Shown: positions 48,185 through 61,153, counted from the first letter of the stretch. The stretch: DNA of 64,000 bases from Hydractinia symbiolongicarpus (GCF_029227915.1 NC_079884.1:28522001-28586000); one strand, 5' to 3'. Notes: generated by a model not told the origin, from the letters alone. Made by a program: numbers and translations.

Positions 48185-48557
48185 TTTGAGTTACAACGGT
48201 TTCGTCACATATTCGTACCAACATGTATTTGGTGACTTTCTTCCGATATTACTAATTTGTATAGCTTTTAACAGTGAAACGATTGACTGTGGGAATAAAT
48301 AGAACTGATTCTGGACTGTGACCTTATAAATGTGATAAATGAGCCAATTGGTTTCCAAAGAATAACATTCTTCTTAATTTGACATGATTGCTGGAATTCA
48401 GCGATTACATTAGGCTCTGTGGTAGCGCTTTATTTAAAAATTTATATGATTAAGTATTTTCTTACTGTGGGACCAATCCTGGCCGTTAGCACGCACTGAA
48501 TAAATAGGAACAGTTCCAAAGACTACATTTCATTGACTTTCTAGCGGTATAAGTCTG

Positions 48558-48798
48558 TTTGAGTTTATAAATGTGATAAATGAGCTAGTTTGACTACAAG
48601 AAATAACATTCTTCTTAATTTGACATGATTGCTGGAACTCAGCGATTACACTGGGCGCTGTGGTAGCGCTTTATTAAAAAATTAAGATAAATAAGTCATT
48701 TTTTACTGTGGGACCAATCCTAGCCGTTAGCTCGCGCTGAAGAAATAGAGACAGTTTTAAAAACTACCTTTCATTGACTTTCTAACGGTGTCAATCCG
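48558..48798. repeat. 241 bp part-monomer with a deletion near its start
   Basis: CTGTTTGAGT runs directly into TTATAAATGTGATAAATG, losing about 132 bp that normally lie between the start box and the TATAAAT box. One T is shared at the join. I see this junction once only. The remaining part is a regular B rear. The loss removes the whole region that separates the A, B and C families. Confidence 0.88.
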
Positions 48799-49542
48799 TT
48801 TGAGTTACAACGGTTTCGTCACATATTTGTACCAACATGTATTTGGTGATTTTCTTCCGATATTACTAAGTTGTATTGCTTTTAACAGTGAAACGACTGA
48901 CTGTGGGAATAAATAGAACTAATTCTGGACTGTGACCTTATAAATGTGATAAATGAGCCAATTGGTGTCCAAAGAATAACATTCTTCTTAATTTGACTTG
49001 ATTGCCGAAACTCAGCGATTACACTTGGCGCTGTGGTAGCGATTCATTTAAAAATTAAGATAAAAAAATCAGTTTTTACTGTGGGACCAATCCTAGCCGT
49101 TAGCGCTTTGAAGAAATAGAGACAGTTTCAAATACTACATTTCATTGACTTTCTAGCGGTATAAATCTGTTTCAGTTACAACGGTTGCGTCAGATATTCA
49201 TACCAACATGTATTTAGCGATAGTATTCGGATACTACTAGGTTGCATCGCTTTTAACAGTGAAACGCTTGACTGTGGGACTTAATTGAACTAATTAAGGA
49301 CTTTGACCTTATAAATGTGATAAATGAGCCAGTTTGACTACAAGAAATAACATTCTTCTTAATTTGACATGATTGCCGAAACTCAGCGATTACACTGGGC
49401 GCTGTGGTAGCGCTTTATTAAAAAATTAAGATAAATAAGTCATTTCTTACTGTGGGACCAATCCTAGCCGTTAGCTCGCGCTGAAGAAATAGAGACAGTT
49501 TTAAAAACTACCTTTCATTGACTTTCTGACGGTGTCAATCCA

Positions 49543-51784
49543 TTTGAGTTACAACGGTTTCGCCACATATTCGTACCAACATGTATTTGGTGATTTTCTT
49601 CCGATATTACTAAGTTGTATTGCTTTTAACAGTGAAACGATTGACTGGGGGACTTAATTAAACTGATTTTGGAATGTGACCTTATAAATGTGAAAGTGAG
49701 ACAATTGGACTTCATGAAATAATATTCTTCTTAATTTGACATGATTGCCGAAACTCAGCGATTACATTGGCGCTGTGGTAGCGATTCATTTAAAAATTAA
49801 GATAAAAAATTCAGTTTTTACTGTGGGACCAATCCTAGCCGTTAGCGTGCTGAAGAAATAAAGACAGTTTCAAATACTACATTTCACTTACTTTCTAACG
49901 GTGTCAGTCCGTTTAAGTTACACCGGTTGCGTCACATATTCGTACCAACATGTATTTGGGGATTTTCTTCCGATATTACTAAGTTGTATTGCATTTAACA
50001 GTGAAACGATTGACTGTGGGAATAAATAGAACTAATTCTGGACTGTGACCTTATAAATGTGATAAATGAGCCAATTGGTGTCCAAAGAATAACATTCTTC
50101 TTAATTTGACATGATCGCTGGGATTCAGCGATTACATTAGGCTCTGTGGTAGCGCTTTATTTAAAAATTTAGATAAATAAGTCTTTTTTTGCTGTGGGAC
50201 CAATCCTGGCTGTTAGCACGCGCTGAATAAATAGGAACAGTTTCAAAGACTACATTTCATTGACTTTCTAGCGGTATAAATCTGTTTGAGTTACAACGGT
50301 AGCGTCAGATATTCATACCAACATGTATTTAGCGATAGTATTCGGATACTACTAGGTTGCATCGCTTTTAACAGTGAAACTCTTGACTGTGGGACTTAAT
50401 TGAACTGATTGTGGACTTTGACCTCATAAATGTGATAAATGAGCCAGTTTGACTACAAGAAATAACATTCTTCTTAATTTGACATGACATGATTGCCGAA
50501 ACTCAGCGATTACACTGGGCGCTGTGATAGCGCTTTATTAAATAATTAGGATAAATAAGTCATTTTTTACTGTGGGACCAATCCTAGCCGTTAGCTCGCG
50601 CTGAAGAAATAGAGACAGTTTTAAAAACTACCTTTCATTGACTTTCTAACGGTGTCAATCCGTTTGAGTTACAACGGTTTCGTCACATATTCGTACCAAC
50701 ATGTATTTGGTGATTTTCTCCCGATATTACTAAGTTGTATTGCTTTTAACAGTGAAACGATTGACTGTGGGAATAAATAGAACTGATTCTGAACTGTGAC
50801 CTTATAAATGTGATAAATGAGCCAATTGGTCTCCAAGGAATAACATTCCTCTTATTTTGACTTGATTGCCGAAACTCAGCGATTACACTTGGCGCTGTGG
50901 TAGTGATTCATTTAAAAATTAAGATAAAAAAATCAGTTTTTACTGTGGGACCAATCCTAGCCGTTAGCGCGCTGAAGAAATAGAGACAGTTTCAAATACT
51001 ACATTTCATTGACTTTCTAGCGGTATAAATCTGTTTCAGTTACAACGGTTGCGTCAGATATTCATACCAACATGTATTTAGCAATAGTATTCGGATACTA
51101 CTAGGTTGCATCGCTTTTAACAGTGAAACGCTTGACTGTGAGACTTGATTAAACTGATTTTAAACTTTGACCTTATAAATGTGATAAATGAGCTAGTTTG
51201 ACTACAAGAAATAACATTCTTCTTAATTTGACATGACATGATTGCCGAAACTCAGCGATTACACTGGGCGCTGTGGTAGCGCTTTATTAGAAAATTAGGA
51301 TAAATAAGTCATTTTTTACTGTGGGACCAATCCTAGCCTTTAGCTCGCGCTGAAGAAATAGAGACAGTTTCAAAAACTACATTTCATTTACTTTCTAACG
51401 GTTTCAATCCGTTTGAGTTACAACGGTTGCGTCACATATTCGTACCAACATGTATTTAGTGATTTTTTTCCGATATTACTAAGTTGTATCGCTTTTACCA
51501 GTGAAACGATTGACCATGGGACTTAATTGAACTGATTCCGGAATGTGACCTTATAAATGTGATAAATGAGGCAATTGGTCCCCAAGGAATAACATTCTTC
51601 TTATTTTGACATGATTGCCGAAACTCAGCGATTACACTGGGCGCTGTGGTAGCGCTTTATTAAAAAATTAAGATAAATAAGTCATTTCTTACTGTGGGAC
51701 CAATCCTAGCCGTTAGCTCGCGCTGAAGAAATAGAGACAGTTTTAAAAACTACCTTTCATTGACTTTCTGACGGTGTCAATCCA
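49543..51784. repeat. 2242 bp hexamer, full copy
   Basis: Monomers are 49543, 49912, 50285, 50663, 51034 and 51412. The first has CGCCACATATTC, GACTGGGGGACTTAATTAAAC and CTTCATGAAATAATATTC; the second has TTTGGGGATTTTC and GCATTTAAC; the third has GGTAGCGTCAGATATTC and GAAACTCTTGAC. These recur at 51785, 52154 and 52527. The matching stretch runs from about 49365 to about 50620 and looks almost the same in both copies; one difference is AAGTCTTTTTTT against AAGCCTTTTTTT. Confidence 0.87.
50481..50490. repeat. GACAT-GACAT 5 bp duplication marking a 378 bp subfamily (first copy)
   Basis: GACATGACATGATTG replaces GACATGATTG. It is found at 50481, 51230, 52723, 55336, 57203, 59277 and 61723, always in B monomers and only in the last 14 kb. 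It explains all monomers of 377-378 bp. A single slippage event followed by amplification within the right-hand blocks fits best. Confidence 0.9.
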
Positions 51785-53275
51785 TTTGAGTTACAACGGT
51801 TTCGCCACATATTCGTACCAACATGTATTTGGTGATTTTCTTCCGATATTACTAAGTTGTATTGCTTTTAACAGTGAAACGATTGACTGGGGGACTTAAT
51901 TAAACTGATTTTGGAATGTGACCTTATAAATGTGAAAGTGAGACAATTGGACTTCATGAAATAATATTCTTCTTAATTTGACATGATTGCCGAAACTCAG
52001 CGATTACATTGGCGCTGTGGTAGCGATTCATTTAAAAATTAAGATAAAAAATTCAGTTTTTACTGTGGGACCAATCCTAGCCGTTAGCGTGCTGAAGAAA
52101 TAAAGACAGTTTCAAATACTACATTTCACTTACTTTCTAACGGTGTCAGTCCGTTTAAGTTACACCGGTTGCGTCACATATTCGTACCAACATGTATTTG
52201 GGGATTTTCTTCCGATATTACTAAGTTGTATTGCATTTAACAGTGAAACGATTGACTGTGGGAATAAATAGAACTAATTCTGGACTGTGACCTTATAAAT
52301 GTGATAAATGAGCCAATTGGTGTCCAAAGAATAACATTCTTCTTAATTTGACATGATCGCTGGGATTCAGCGATTACATTAGGCTCTGTGGTAGCGCTTT
52401 ATTTAAAAATTTAGATAAATAAGCCTTTTTTTGCTGTGGGACCAATCCTGGCTGTTAGCACGCGCTGAATAAATAGGAACAGTTTCAAAGACTACATTTC
52501 ATTGACTTTCTAGCGGTATAAATCTGTTTGAGTTACAACGGTAGCGTCAGATATTCATACCAACATGTATTTAGCGATAGTATTCGGATACTACTAGGTT
52601 GCATCGCTTTTAACAGTGAAACTCTTGACTGTGGGACTTAATTGAACTGATTGTGGACTTTGACCTCATAAATGTGATAAATGAGCCAGTTTGACTACAA
52701 GAAATAACATTCTTCTTAATTTGACATGACATGATTGCCGAAACTCAGCGATTACACTGGGCGCTGTGATAGCGCTTTATTAAATAATTAGGATAAATAA
52801 GTCATTTTTTACTGTGGGACCAATCCTAGCCGTTAGCTCGCGCTGAAGAAATAGAGACAGTTTCAAAAACTACATTTCATTTACTTTCTAACGGTTTCAA
52901 TCCGTTTGAGTTACAACGGTTGCGTCACATATTCGTACCAACATGTATTTAGTGATTTTTTTCCGATATTACTAAGTTGTATCGCTTTTACCAGTGAAAC
53001 GATTGACTATGGGACTTAATTGAACTGATTCCGGAATGTGACCTTATAAATGTGATAAATGAGGCAATTGGTCCCCAAGGAATAACATTCTTCTTATTTT
53101 GACTTGATTGCCGAAACTCAGCGATTACACTTGGCGCCGTGGTAGCGATTCATTTAAAAATTAGGATAAAAAAATCAGTTTTTACTGTGGGACCAATCCT
53201 AGCCGTTAGCGCGCTGAAGAAATAGAGACAGTTTCAAATACTACATTTCATTGACTTTCTAGCGGTATAAATCTG
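51785..53275. repeat. Shortened copy of the 2242 bp hexamer (four monomers)
   Basis: Monomers 51785, 52154 and 52527 repeat 49543, 49912 and 50285. The rear of 52527 (TTTCAAAAACTACATTTC, GGTTTCAATCC) belongs to the 51034 type, so the copy jumps over two monomers. 52905 begins like 51412 and ends like 50663 (TTTTGACTTGATTGCC). Two hybrid joints therefore lie within 750 bp. Confidence 0.82.
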
Positions 53276-53648
53276 TTTCAGTTACAACAGTTGCGTCAGA
53301 TATTCATACCAACATGTATTTAGCGATAGTATTTGCATACTACTAGGTTGCATCGCTTTTAACAGTGAAACGCTTGACTGTGAGACTTAATTGAACTGAT
53401 TAAGGACTTTGACCTTATAAATGTGATAAATGAGCCAGTTTGACTACAAGAAATAACATTCTTCTTAATTTGACATGATTGCCGAAACTCAGCGGTTACA
53501 CTGGGCGCTGTGGTAGCGCTTTATTAAAAAATTAAGATAAATAAGTTTTTCTTACTGTGGGACCAATCCCGGCCGTTAGCACGCGCTGAATAAATAAAAA
53601 ACAGTTCCAAAGACTACACTTCATTGACTTTCTAGACTTATAAGTCCG

Positions 53649-56633
53649 TTTGAGTTACAACGGTTCTGTCACATATTCGTACCAACATGTATTTAGCGAT
53701 AGTATTCGGATATTACTAGGTTGCATCGCTTTTAACAGGGAAACGCTTGACTGTGGGACTTAATTGAACTGATTTTGGACTTTGACCTTGTAAATGTGAT
53801 AAATGAGCCAGTTTGACTACAAGAAATAACATTCTTCTTAATTTGACATGATTGCTGGAACTCAGCGATTACACTAGTCACTGTGGTAGCGCTTTCTTAC
53901 AAAATTAAGATAAACAAGTCAATTTTTACTGTGGAAACAATCCTAGCTGTTGGCTCGCGCTGAAGAAATAGAGACAGTTTCAAAAACTACATTTCATTTA
54001 CTTTCTAACGGTGTCAATCCGTTTGAGTTACAACAGTTGCGTCACATATTCGTACCAACATTTATTTAGTGATTTTCTTCCAATATTACTAAGTTGTATT
54101 GCTTTTAACAGTTAAACGATTGACTGTGGGAATTAATAGAACTGATTCTGGACTGCGACCTTATAAATGCGATAAATGAGCCAATTGGTCTCCAAGGAAT
54201 AACATTCTTCTTAATTTGACATGATTGCCGGAATTCATCGATTACATTAGGCTCTGTGGTAGCGCTTTATTTAAAAATTTAAATAAATAAGTCTTTTCTT
54301 ACTGTTTGACCAATCCTGGCCGTTAGCAAGCGCTAAATAAATAGGAACAGTTCCAAAGACTACATTTCATTGACTTTCTAGCGGTGTAAATCCGTTTGAG
54401 TTACAACGGTTGCGTCACATATTCGTACCAACATGTATTTTGCCATAGTATTCGGAAATTACTAGGTTGCATCGCTTTTAACAGTGAAACGATTGACTGT
54501 GGGACTTAATTGAACTGATTTTTTCACTGTGACCTTATAAATGTGAAAGTGAGACAATTGGACTTCAAGAAATAACACTCTTCTTATATTGCATGATTGC
54601 CGAAACTCAGTGATTACACTGGGCACTGTGGTAGCGATTCATTTAAAAATTAAGATAAAAAATTTAGTTTTTACTGTGGGACCAATCCAAGCCGTTAGCG
54701 CGCGCTGCAGAAATAGAGACAGTTTCAAATACTACATTTCACTGACTTTCTAACGGTGTCAATCCGTTTGAGTTACAACAGTTGCGTCACATACTCGTAC
54801 CAACATTTATTTAGTGATTTTCTTTCAATATTACTAAGTTGTATTGCTTTTAACAGTGAAACGATTGACTGTGGGAATAAATAGAACTAATTCTGGACTG
54901 TGACTTTATAAATGTGATAAATGAGCCAATTGGTGTCCAAAGAATAACATTCTTCTTAATTTGACATGATTGCTGGGATTCAGCGAGTACACTAGGCTCT
55001 GTGGTAGCGCTTTATTAAAAAATTTAGATAAATAAGTCTTTTTTTGCTGTGGGACCAATCCTGGCCGTTAGCACGCGCTGAATAAATAGGAACAGTTTCA
55101 AAGACTACATTTCATTGACTTTCTAGCGGTATAAATCTGTTTGAGTTACAACGGTAGCGTCAGATATTTATACCAACATGTATTTAGCGATAGTATTCGG
55201 ATACTACTAGGTTGCATCGCTTTTTACAGTGAAACGCTTGACTGTGGGACTTAATTGAACTGATTGTGGACTTTGACCTTATAAATGTGATAAATGAGCC
55301 AGTTTGACTACAAGAAATAACATTCTTCTTAATTTGACATGACATGATTGCAGAAACTCAGCGATTACACTGGGCGCTGTGGTAGCGTTTTATTTAAGAA
55401 TTAAGATAAATAAGTCTTTTTTACTGTGGGACCAATCCTAGCCGTTAGCTCGCGCTGAAGAAATAGAGACAGTTTTAAAAACTACCTTTCTTTGACTTTC
55501 TAACGGTGTCAATCCGTTTGAGTTACAACGGTTGCGTCACATATTCGTACCAACATGTATTTAGTGATTTTCTTCCGATATTACTAGGTTGCATCGCTTT
55601 TAACAGTGAAACGATTGACTCTGGGAATTATTTGAACTGATTTTGGACTGTGACCTTACAAGTGTTATAAGTGAGACAATTGGACTCCCAGAAATAACAT
55701 TCTTCTTAATTTGACATGATTGCCGGAATTCATCGATTACATTAGGCTCTGTGGTAGCGCTTTATTTAAAAATTTAAATAAATAAGTCTTTTCTTACTGT
55801 GGGACCAATCCTGGCCGTTAGCAAGCGCTAAATAAATAGGAACAGTTCCAAAGACTACATTTCATTGACTTTCTAGCGGTATAAATCCGTTTGAGTTACA
55901 ACGGTTGCGTCACATATTCGTACCAACATGTATTTAGCCATAGTATTCGGCTATTACTAGGTTGCATCGCTTTTAACAGTGAAACGATTGACTGTGGGAC
56001 TTAATTGAACTGATTTTTTCACTGTGACCTTATAAATGTGAAAGTGAGACAATTGGACTTCAAGAAATAACACTCTTCTTATATTGCATGATTGCCGAAA
56101 CTCAGCGATTACACTGGGCACTGTGGTAGCGATTCATTTAAAAATTAAGATAAAAAATTCAGTTTTTACTGTGGGACCAATCCAAGCCGTTAGCGCGTGC
56201 TGAAGAAGTAGCGACAGTTTCAAAAACTACATCTCACTGACTTTCTAACGGTGTCAATCCGTTTGATTTACAACGGTTGCGTCACATATTCGTACCAACA
56301 TGTATTTAGCGATATTTTTCCGCTATTACTAGGTTGCATCGCCTTTAACAGTGAAACGATTGACTGTGGGACTTAATTGAACTAACTTTGGACTGTGACA
56401 TGATAAATGTAAAAAATGAGACAATTGCTCTCCAAGAAATAACATTCTTCTTAATTTGACATCATTGCCGGACTCAGCGATTACACTGGGCGCTGTGGTA
56501 GCGCTTTATTTAAAAATTTAGATAAATAAGTCATTCTTTACTGTGGGACCAATCCTAAGCGTGATCGCGTGCTGAAGAAGTAGCGACAGTTTCAAAAACT
56601 ACATCTCACTGACTTTCTAACGGTGGCAGTCCG
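53649..56633. repeat. Block VIIIa: A/B/C hybrids with a ~1495 bp tetramer
   Basis: Monomer starts are 53649, 54022, 54395, 54767, 55140, 55517, 55890 and 56262. 54395 and 55890 (1495 bp apart) share TTTTTTCACTGTGACC, GTGAAAGTGAGAC and CTTATATTGCATG, which are not seen elsewhere in the window. 55140 has the GACATGACATG duplication. 56262 has a C-like front (TTTTTCCGCTATTAC, CATCGCCTTTAAC) and reappears at 62278. Confidence 0.8.
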
Positions 56634-58707
56634 TTTGAGTTACAACGGTTGGGTCACATATTCGTACCAACATTTATTTAGTGATTTTCTTCCAATATTA
56701 CTAAGTTGTATTGCTTTTAACAGTGAAACGATTGACTGTGGGAATTAATAGAACTGATTCTGGACTGCGACCTTATAAATACGATAAATGAGCCAATTGG
56801 TCTCCAAGGAATAACATTCTTCTTAATTTGACATGATTGCCGGAATTCATCGATTACATTAAGCTCTGTGGTAGCGCTTCATTTAAAAATTTAGATAAAT
56901 AAGTCTTTTCTTACTGTGGGACCAATCCTGGCCGTTAGCAAGAGCTAAATAAATAGGAACAGTTCCAAAGACTACATTTCATTGACTTTCTAGCGCTTTA
57001 AATCCGTTTGAGTTACAACGGTTGCGTCACATATTCGTACCAACATGTATTTAGCCATAGTATTCGGATATTACTAGGTTGCATCGCTTTTTACAGTGAA
57101 ACGCTTGACTGTGGGACTTAATTGAACTGATTGTGGACTTTGACCTTATAAATGTTATAAATGAGCCAGTTTGACTACAAGAAATAACATTCTTCTTAAT
57201 TTGACATGACATGATTGCCGAAACTCAGCGATTACACTGGGCGCTGTGGTAGCGTTTTATTTAAAAATTAAGATAAATAAGTCTTTTTTTACTGTGGGAC
57301 CTATCCTAGCCGTTAGCTCGCGCTGAAGAAATAGAGACAGTTTCAAAAACTACATTTCATTGATTTTCTAACGGTGTCAATCCGGTTGAGTTACAACGGT
57401 TGCGTCACATATTCGTACCAACATTTATTTAGCGATAGTTTTCGGATATTACTAGGTTGCATCGCTTTTAACAGTGAAACGCTTGACTGTGGGACTTATT
57501 TGAACTGATTTTGGACTTTGACCTTATAAATGTGATAAATGAACCAGTGTGACTATAAGAAATAACATTCTTCTTAATTTGACATGATTGCTGGAACCCA
57601 GCGATTGCGCTGGGCGCTGTGCTAGCGCTTTATTAAAAAATTAAGATAAATAAGTCATTTTTTACTGTGGGACCAATCCTAGCTGTTAGCTCGCGCTGAA
57701 GAAAGAAAGACAGTTTCAAAAACTACATTTCATTGACTTTCTAACGGTGTCAATCCGTTTGAGTTACAACGGTTGCGTCACATATTCGTACCAACAAGTA
57801 TTTTGTGATTTTCTTCCGATATTACTAAGTTGTATCGCTTTTAACAGTGAATCGATTGACTGTGGGACTTAATTGAACTAACTTTGGACTGTAACCTGAT
57901 AAATGTAAAAATTGGGACAATTGGTCTCCAAGAAATAACATTCTTCTTAATTTGACATGATTGCCGGATGCAGCGATTACACTGGGCGCTGTGGTAGCGC
58001 CTCATTTAAAAATTTAGATAAAAAATTCATCTTTACTGTGGGACTAATCCTAGGCGTGATCGCGTGCTGAAGAAGTAGCGACAGTTTCAAAAACTACATC
58101 TCACTGACTTTCTAACGGTGGCAGTCCGTTTGAGTTACAACGGTTGGGTCACATATTCGTACGAACATGTATTTAGCGATATTTTTCTGATATTGCTAGG
58201 TTGCATCGCTTTTAACAGTGAAACGATTGACTGTGGGACTTAATTTTACTAACTTTGGACTGTGACCTATTAAACTGAAGAAATAGCGACAGTTTCAAAA
58301 ACTAAATTTCATTGACTTTCTAACGCTATCAAGACGCTTAAGTTACAACGTTTGGGTCACATATTCGTACCAACATGTATTTAGTGATTTTCTTCCGATA
58401 TTACTAAGTTGTATCGCTTTTAACAGTGAATCGATTGACTGTGGGACTTAATTGAACTAACTTTGGACTGTAACCTGATAAATGTAAAAAATGGGACAAT
58501 TGGTCTCCAAGAAATAACATTCTTCTTAATTTGACATGATTGCCGGACTCAGCGATTACACTGGGCGCTGTGGTAGCGCTTCATTTAAAAATTTAGAAAA
58601 AAAAGTCATCTTTACTGTGAGACCAATCCTAGGCGTGATCGCGTGCTGAAGAAGTAGCGACAGTTTCAAAAACTACATCTCACTGACTTTCTAGCGGTGG
58701 CAGTCCG
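56634..58707. repeat. Block VIIIb unit 1: 2074 bp higher-order repeat with a 208 bp monomer
   Basis: Monomers are 56634 (373 bp, CCTTATAAATACG), 57007 (378 bp, GACATGACATG), 57385 (373 bp, GGTTGAGTTAC), 57758 (371 bp, GTGAATCGATTG), 58129 (208 bp) and 58337 (371 bp). The last starts like 60411 (ACGCTTAAGTTAC, ACGTTTGGGTC) and continues like 60783 (TTTAGTGATTTTC, GTGAATCGATTG). It is a fusion of two monomers that are separate in unit 2, which explains why unit 1 is 372 bp shorter. Confidence 0.87.
58129..58336. repeat. 208 bp truncated monomer, copy 1
   Basis: The front is normal (GGTTGGGTCAC, GTACGAACATG, TTTTTCTGATATTGC, TTTACTAACTTTGG). At about 58270 GTGACCTAT joins TAAACTGAAG, dropping about 164 bp that would include the GACATGATTG and ACTGTGGGACC segments. 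It ends with TCTAACGCTATCAAGACG. The same junction occurs four times in 5.5 kb, so the truncation was amplified as part of the higher-order repeat. Confidence 0.92.
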
Positions 58708-61153
58708 TTTGAGTTACAACAGTTGCGTCACATATTCGTACCAACATTTATTTAGTGATTTTCTTCCAATATTACTAAGTTGTATTGCTTTTAACAGTGA
58801 AACGATTGACTATGGGAATTAATAGAACTGATTCTGGACTGCGACCTTATAAATACGATAAATGAGCCAATTGGTCTCCAAGGAATAACATTCTTCTTAA
58901 TTTGACATGATTGCCGGAATTCATCGATTACATTAAGCTCTGTGGTAGCGCTTCATTTAAAAATTTAGATAAATAAGTCTTTTCTTACTGTGGGACCAAT
59001 CCTGGCCGTTAGCAAGCGCTAAATAAATAGGAACAGTTCCAAAGACTACATTTCTTTGACTTTCTAGCGCTTTAAATCCGTTTGAGTTACAACGGGTGCG
59101 TCACATATTCGTACCAACATGTATTTAGCCAGAGTATTCGGATATTACTAGGTTGCATCGCTTTTTACAGTGAAACGCTTGACTGTGGGACTTAATTGAA
59201 CTGATTGTGGACTTTGACCTTATAAATGTTATAAATGAGCCAGTTTGACTACAAGAAATAACATTCTTCTTAATTTGACATGACATGATTGCCGAAACTC
59301 AGCGATTACACTGGGCGCTGTGGTAGCGTTTTATTTAAAAATTAAGATAAATAAGTCTTTTTTTACTGTGGGACCAATCCTAGCCGTTAGCTCGCGCTGA
59401 AGAAATAGAGACAGTTTCAAAAACTACATTTCATTGATTTTCTAACGGTGTCAATCCGGTTGAGTTACAACGGTTGCGTCACATATTCGTACCAACATTT
59501 ATTTAGCGATAGTTTTCGGATATTACTAGGTTGCATCGCTTTTAACAGTGAAACGCTTGACTGTGGGACTTATTTGAACTGATTTTGGACTTTGACCATA
59601 TAAATGTGATAAATGAGCCAGTGTGACTATAAGAAATAACATTCTTCTTAATTTGACATGATTGCTGGAACCCAGCGATTGCACTGGGCGCTGTGCTAGC
59701 GCTTTATTAAAAAATTAGGATAAATAAGTCATTTTTTACTGTGGTACCAATCCTAGCTGTTAGCTCGCGCTGAAGAAAGAAAGACAGTTTCAAAAACTAC
59801 ATTTCATTGACTTTCTAACGGTGTCAATCCGTTTGAGTTACAACGGTTGCGTCACATATTCGTACCAACATGTATTTTGTGATTTTCTTCCGATATTACT
59901 AAGTTGTATCGCTTTTAACAGTGAATCGATTGACTGTGGGACTTAATTGAACTAACTTTGGACTGTAACCTGATAAATGTAAAAAATGGGACAATTGGTC
60001 TCCAAGAAATAACATTCTTCTTAATTTGACATGATTGCCGGATTCAGCGATTACACTGGGCGCTGTGGTAGCGCCTCATTTAAAAATTTAGATAAAAAAT
60101 TCATCTTTACTGTGGGACTAATCCTAGGCGTGATCGCGTGCTGAAGAAGTAGCGACAGTTTCAAAAACTACATCTCACTGACTTTCTACCGGTGGCAGTC
60201 CGTTTGAGTTACAACGGTTGGGTCACATATTCGTACGAACATGTATTTAGCGATATTTTTCTGATATTGCTAGGTTGCATCGCTTTTAACAGTGAAACGA
60301 TTGACTGTGGGACTTAATGTTACTAACTTTGGACTGTGACCTATTAAACTGAAGAAATAGCGACAGTTTCAAAAACTAAATTTCATTGACTTTCTAACGC
60401 TATCAAGACGCTTAAGTTACAACGTTTGGGTCACATATTCGTACCAACATGTATTTAGCGATACTTTTCTCATATTACTAGGTTGCATCGCTTTTAACAG
60501 TGAAACGATTGACTCTTGGACTTAATTGAACTGATTTTGGGCTTTGACCTTATAAATGTTACAAGTGAGACAATTGGACTCCAAGAAATGACATTCTTCT
60601 TTATTTGACATGATTGTGGGAACTCAGCGATTACACTGGACCCTGTGGTAGCGCTTCATTTAAAGATTTAGATAAATAAGTCATTTTTACCGTGGGACCA
60701 ATCCTAGCCGTTAGCGCGCGCTGAAAATATAGAGACAGTTTCAAAAACTCCATTTCATTGACTTTCTAACGGTCTCAATCCGTTTGAGTTACAACGGTTG
60801 CGTCACATATTCGTACCAACATGTATTTAGTGATTTTCTTCCGATATTACTAAGTTGTATCGCTTTTAACAGTGAATCGATTGACTGTGGGACTTAATTG
60901 AACTAACTTTGGACTGTAACCTGATAAATGTAAAAAATGGGACAATTGGTCTCCAAGAAATAACATTCTTCTTAATTTGACATGATTGCCGGACTCAGCG
61001 ATTACACTGGGCGCTGTGGTAGCGCTTCATTTAAAAATTTAGAAAAAAAAGTCATCTTTACTGTGGGACCAATCCTAGGCGTGATCGCGTGCTGAAGAAG
61101 TAGCAACAGTTTCAAAAACTACATCTCACTGACTTTCTAGCGGTGGCAGTCCT
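58708..61153. repeat. Block VIIIb unit 2: full 2446 bp higher-order repeat
   Basis: Monomers are 58708, 59081 (378 bp), 59459, 59832, 60203 (208 bp), 60411 and 60783. The first five match unit 1 with a constant 2074 bp shift. It has both 60411 (CTTTTCTCATATTAC, GACTCTTGGAC) and 60783 in full, so this seven-monomer form is the likely parent of the six-monomer unit 1. Confidence 0.87.
60203..60410. repeat. 208 bp truncated monomer, copy 2
   Basis: It has the same junction as copy 1 (near 60344) and the same length. A visible private change is CTTAATGTTACTAAC instead of CTTAATTTTACTAAC, and its start edge has CTACCGGTGGCAG. Confidence 0.92.

Larger units (their letters stand above)
43718..48557. 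repeat. Block VI: satellite with a 1117 bp trimer
   Basis: Monomer starts are 43718, 44091, 44464, 44835, 45206, 45578, 45951, 46323, 46696, 47067, 47439, 47812 and 48185. B monomers at 43718, 45578, 46323 and 47439 share GATATTGCTAGG, GGGACTTATTTG and GGCAGTTTGAC (GGGTCTTATTTG at 47439). From 45951 the order is kappa-theta-lambda twice and then kappa. Two A-fronted monomers follow each B, unlike the A/B alternation elsewhere. Confidence 0.82.
48558..53648. repeat. Block VII: satellite with a 2242 bp hexamer
   Basis: Monomer starts are 48558 (part), 48799, 49170, 49543, 49912, 50285, 50663, 51034, 51412, 51785, 52154, 52527, 52905 and 53276. A GATTGCCGAAACTCAGCG form replaces GATTGCTGGAACTCAGCG in many copies. 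Three monomers (50285, 51034, 52527) are 378 bp long because of a GACATGACATG duplication, and two (49912 is the edge of one) are 369 bp because of a shortened GTTAGCGTGCTG segment. Confidence 0.83.
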
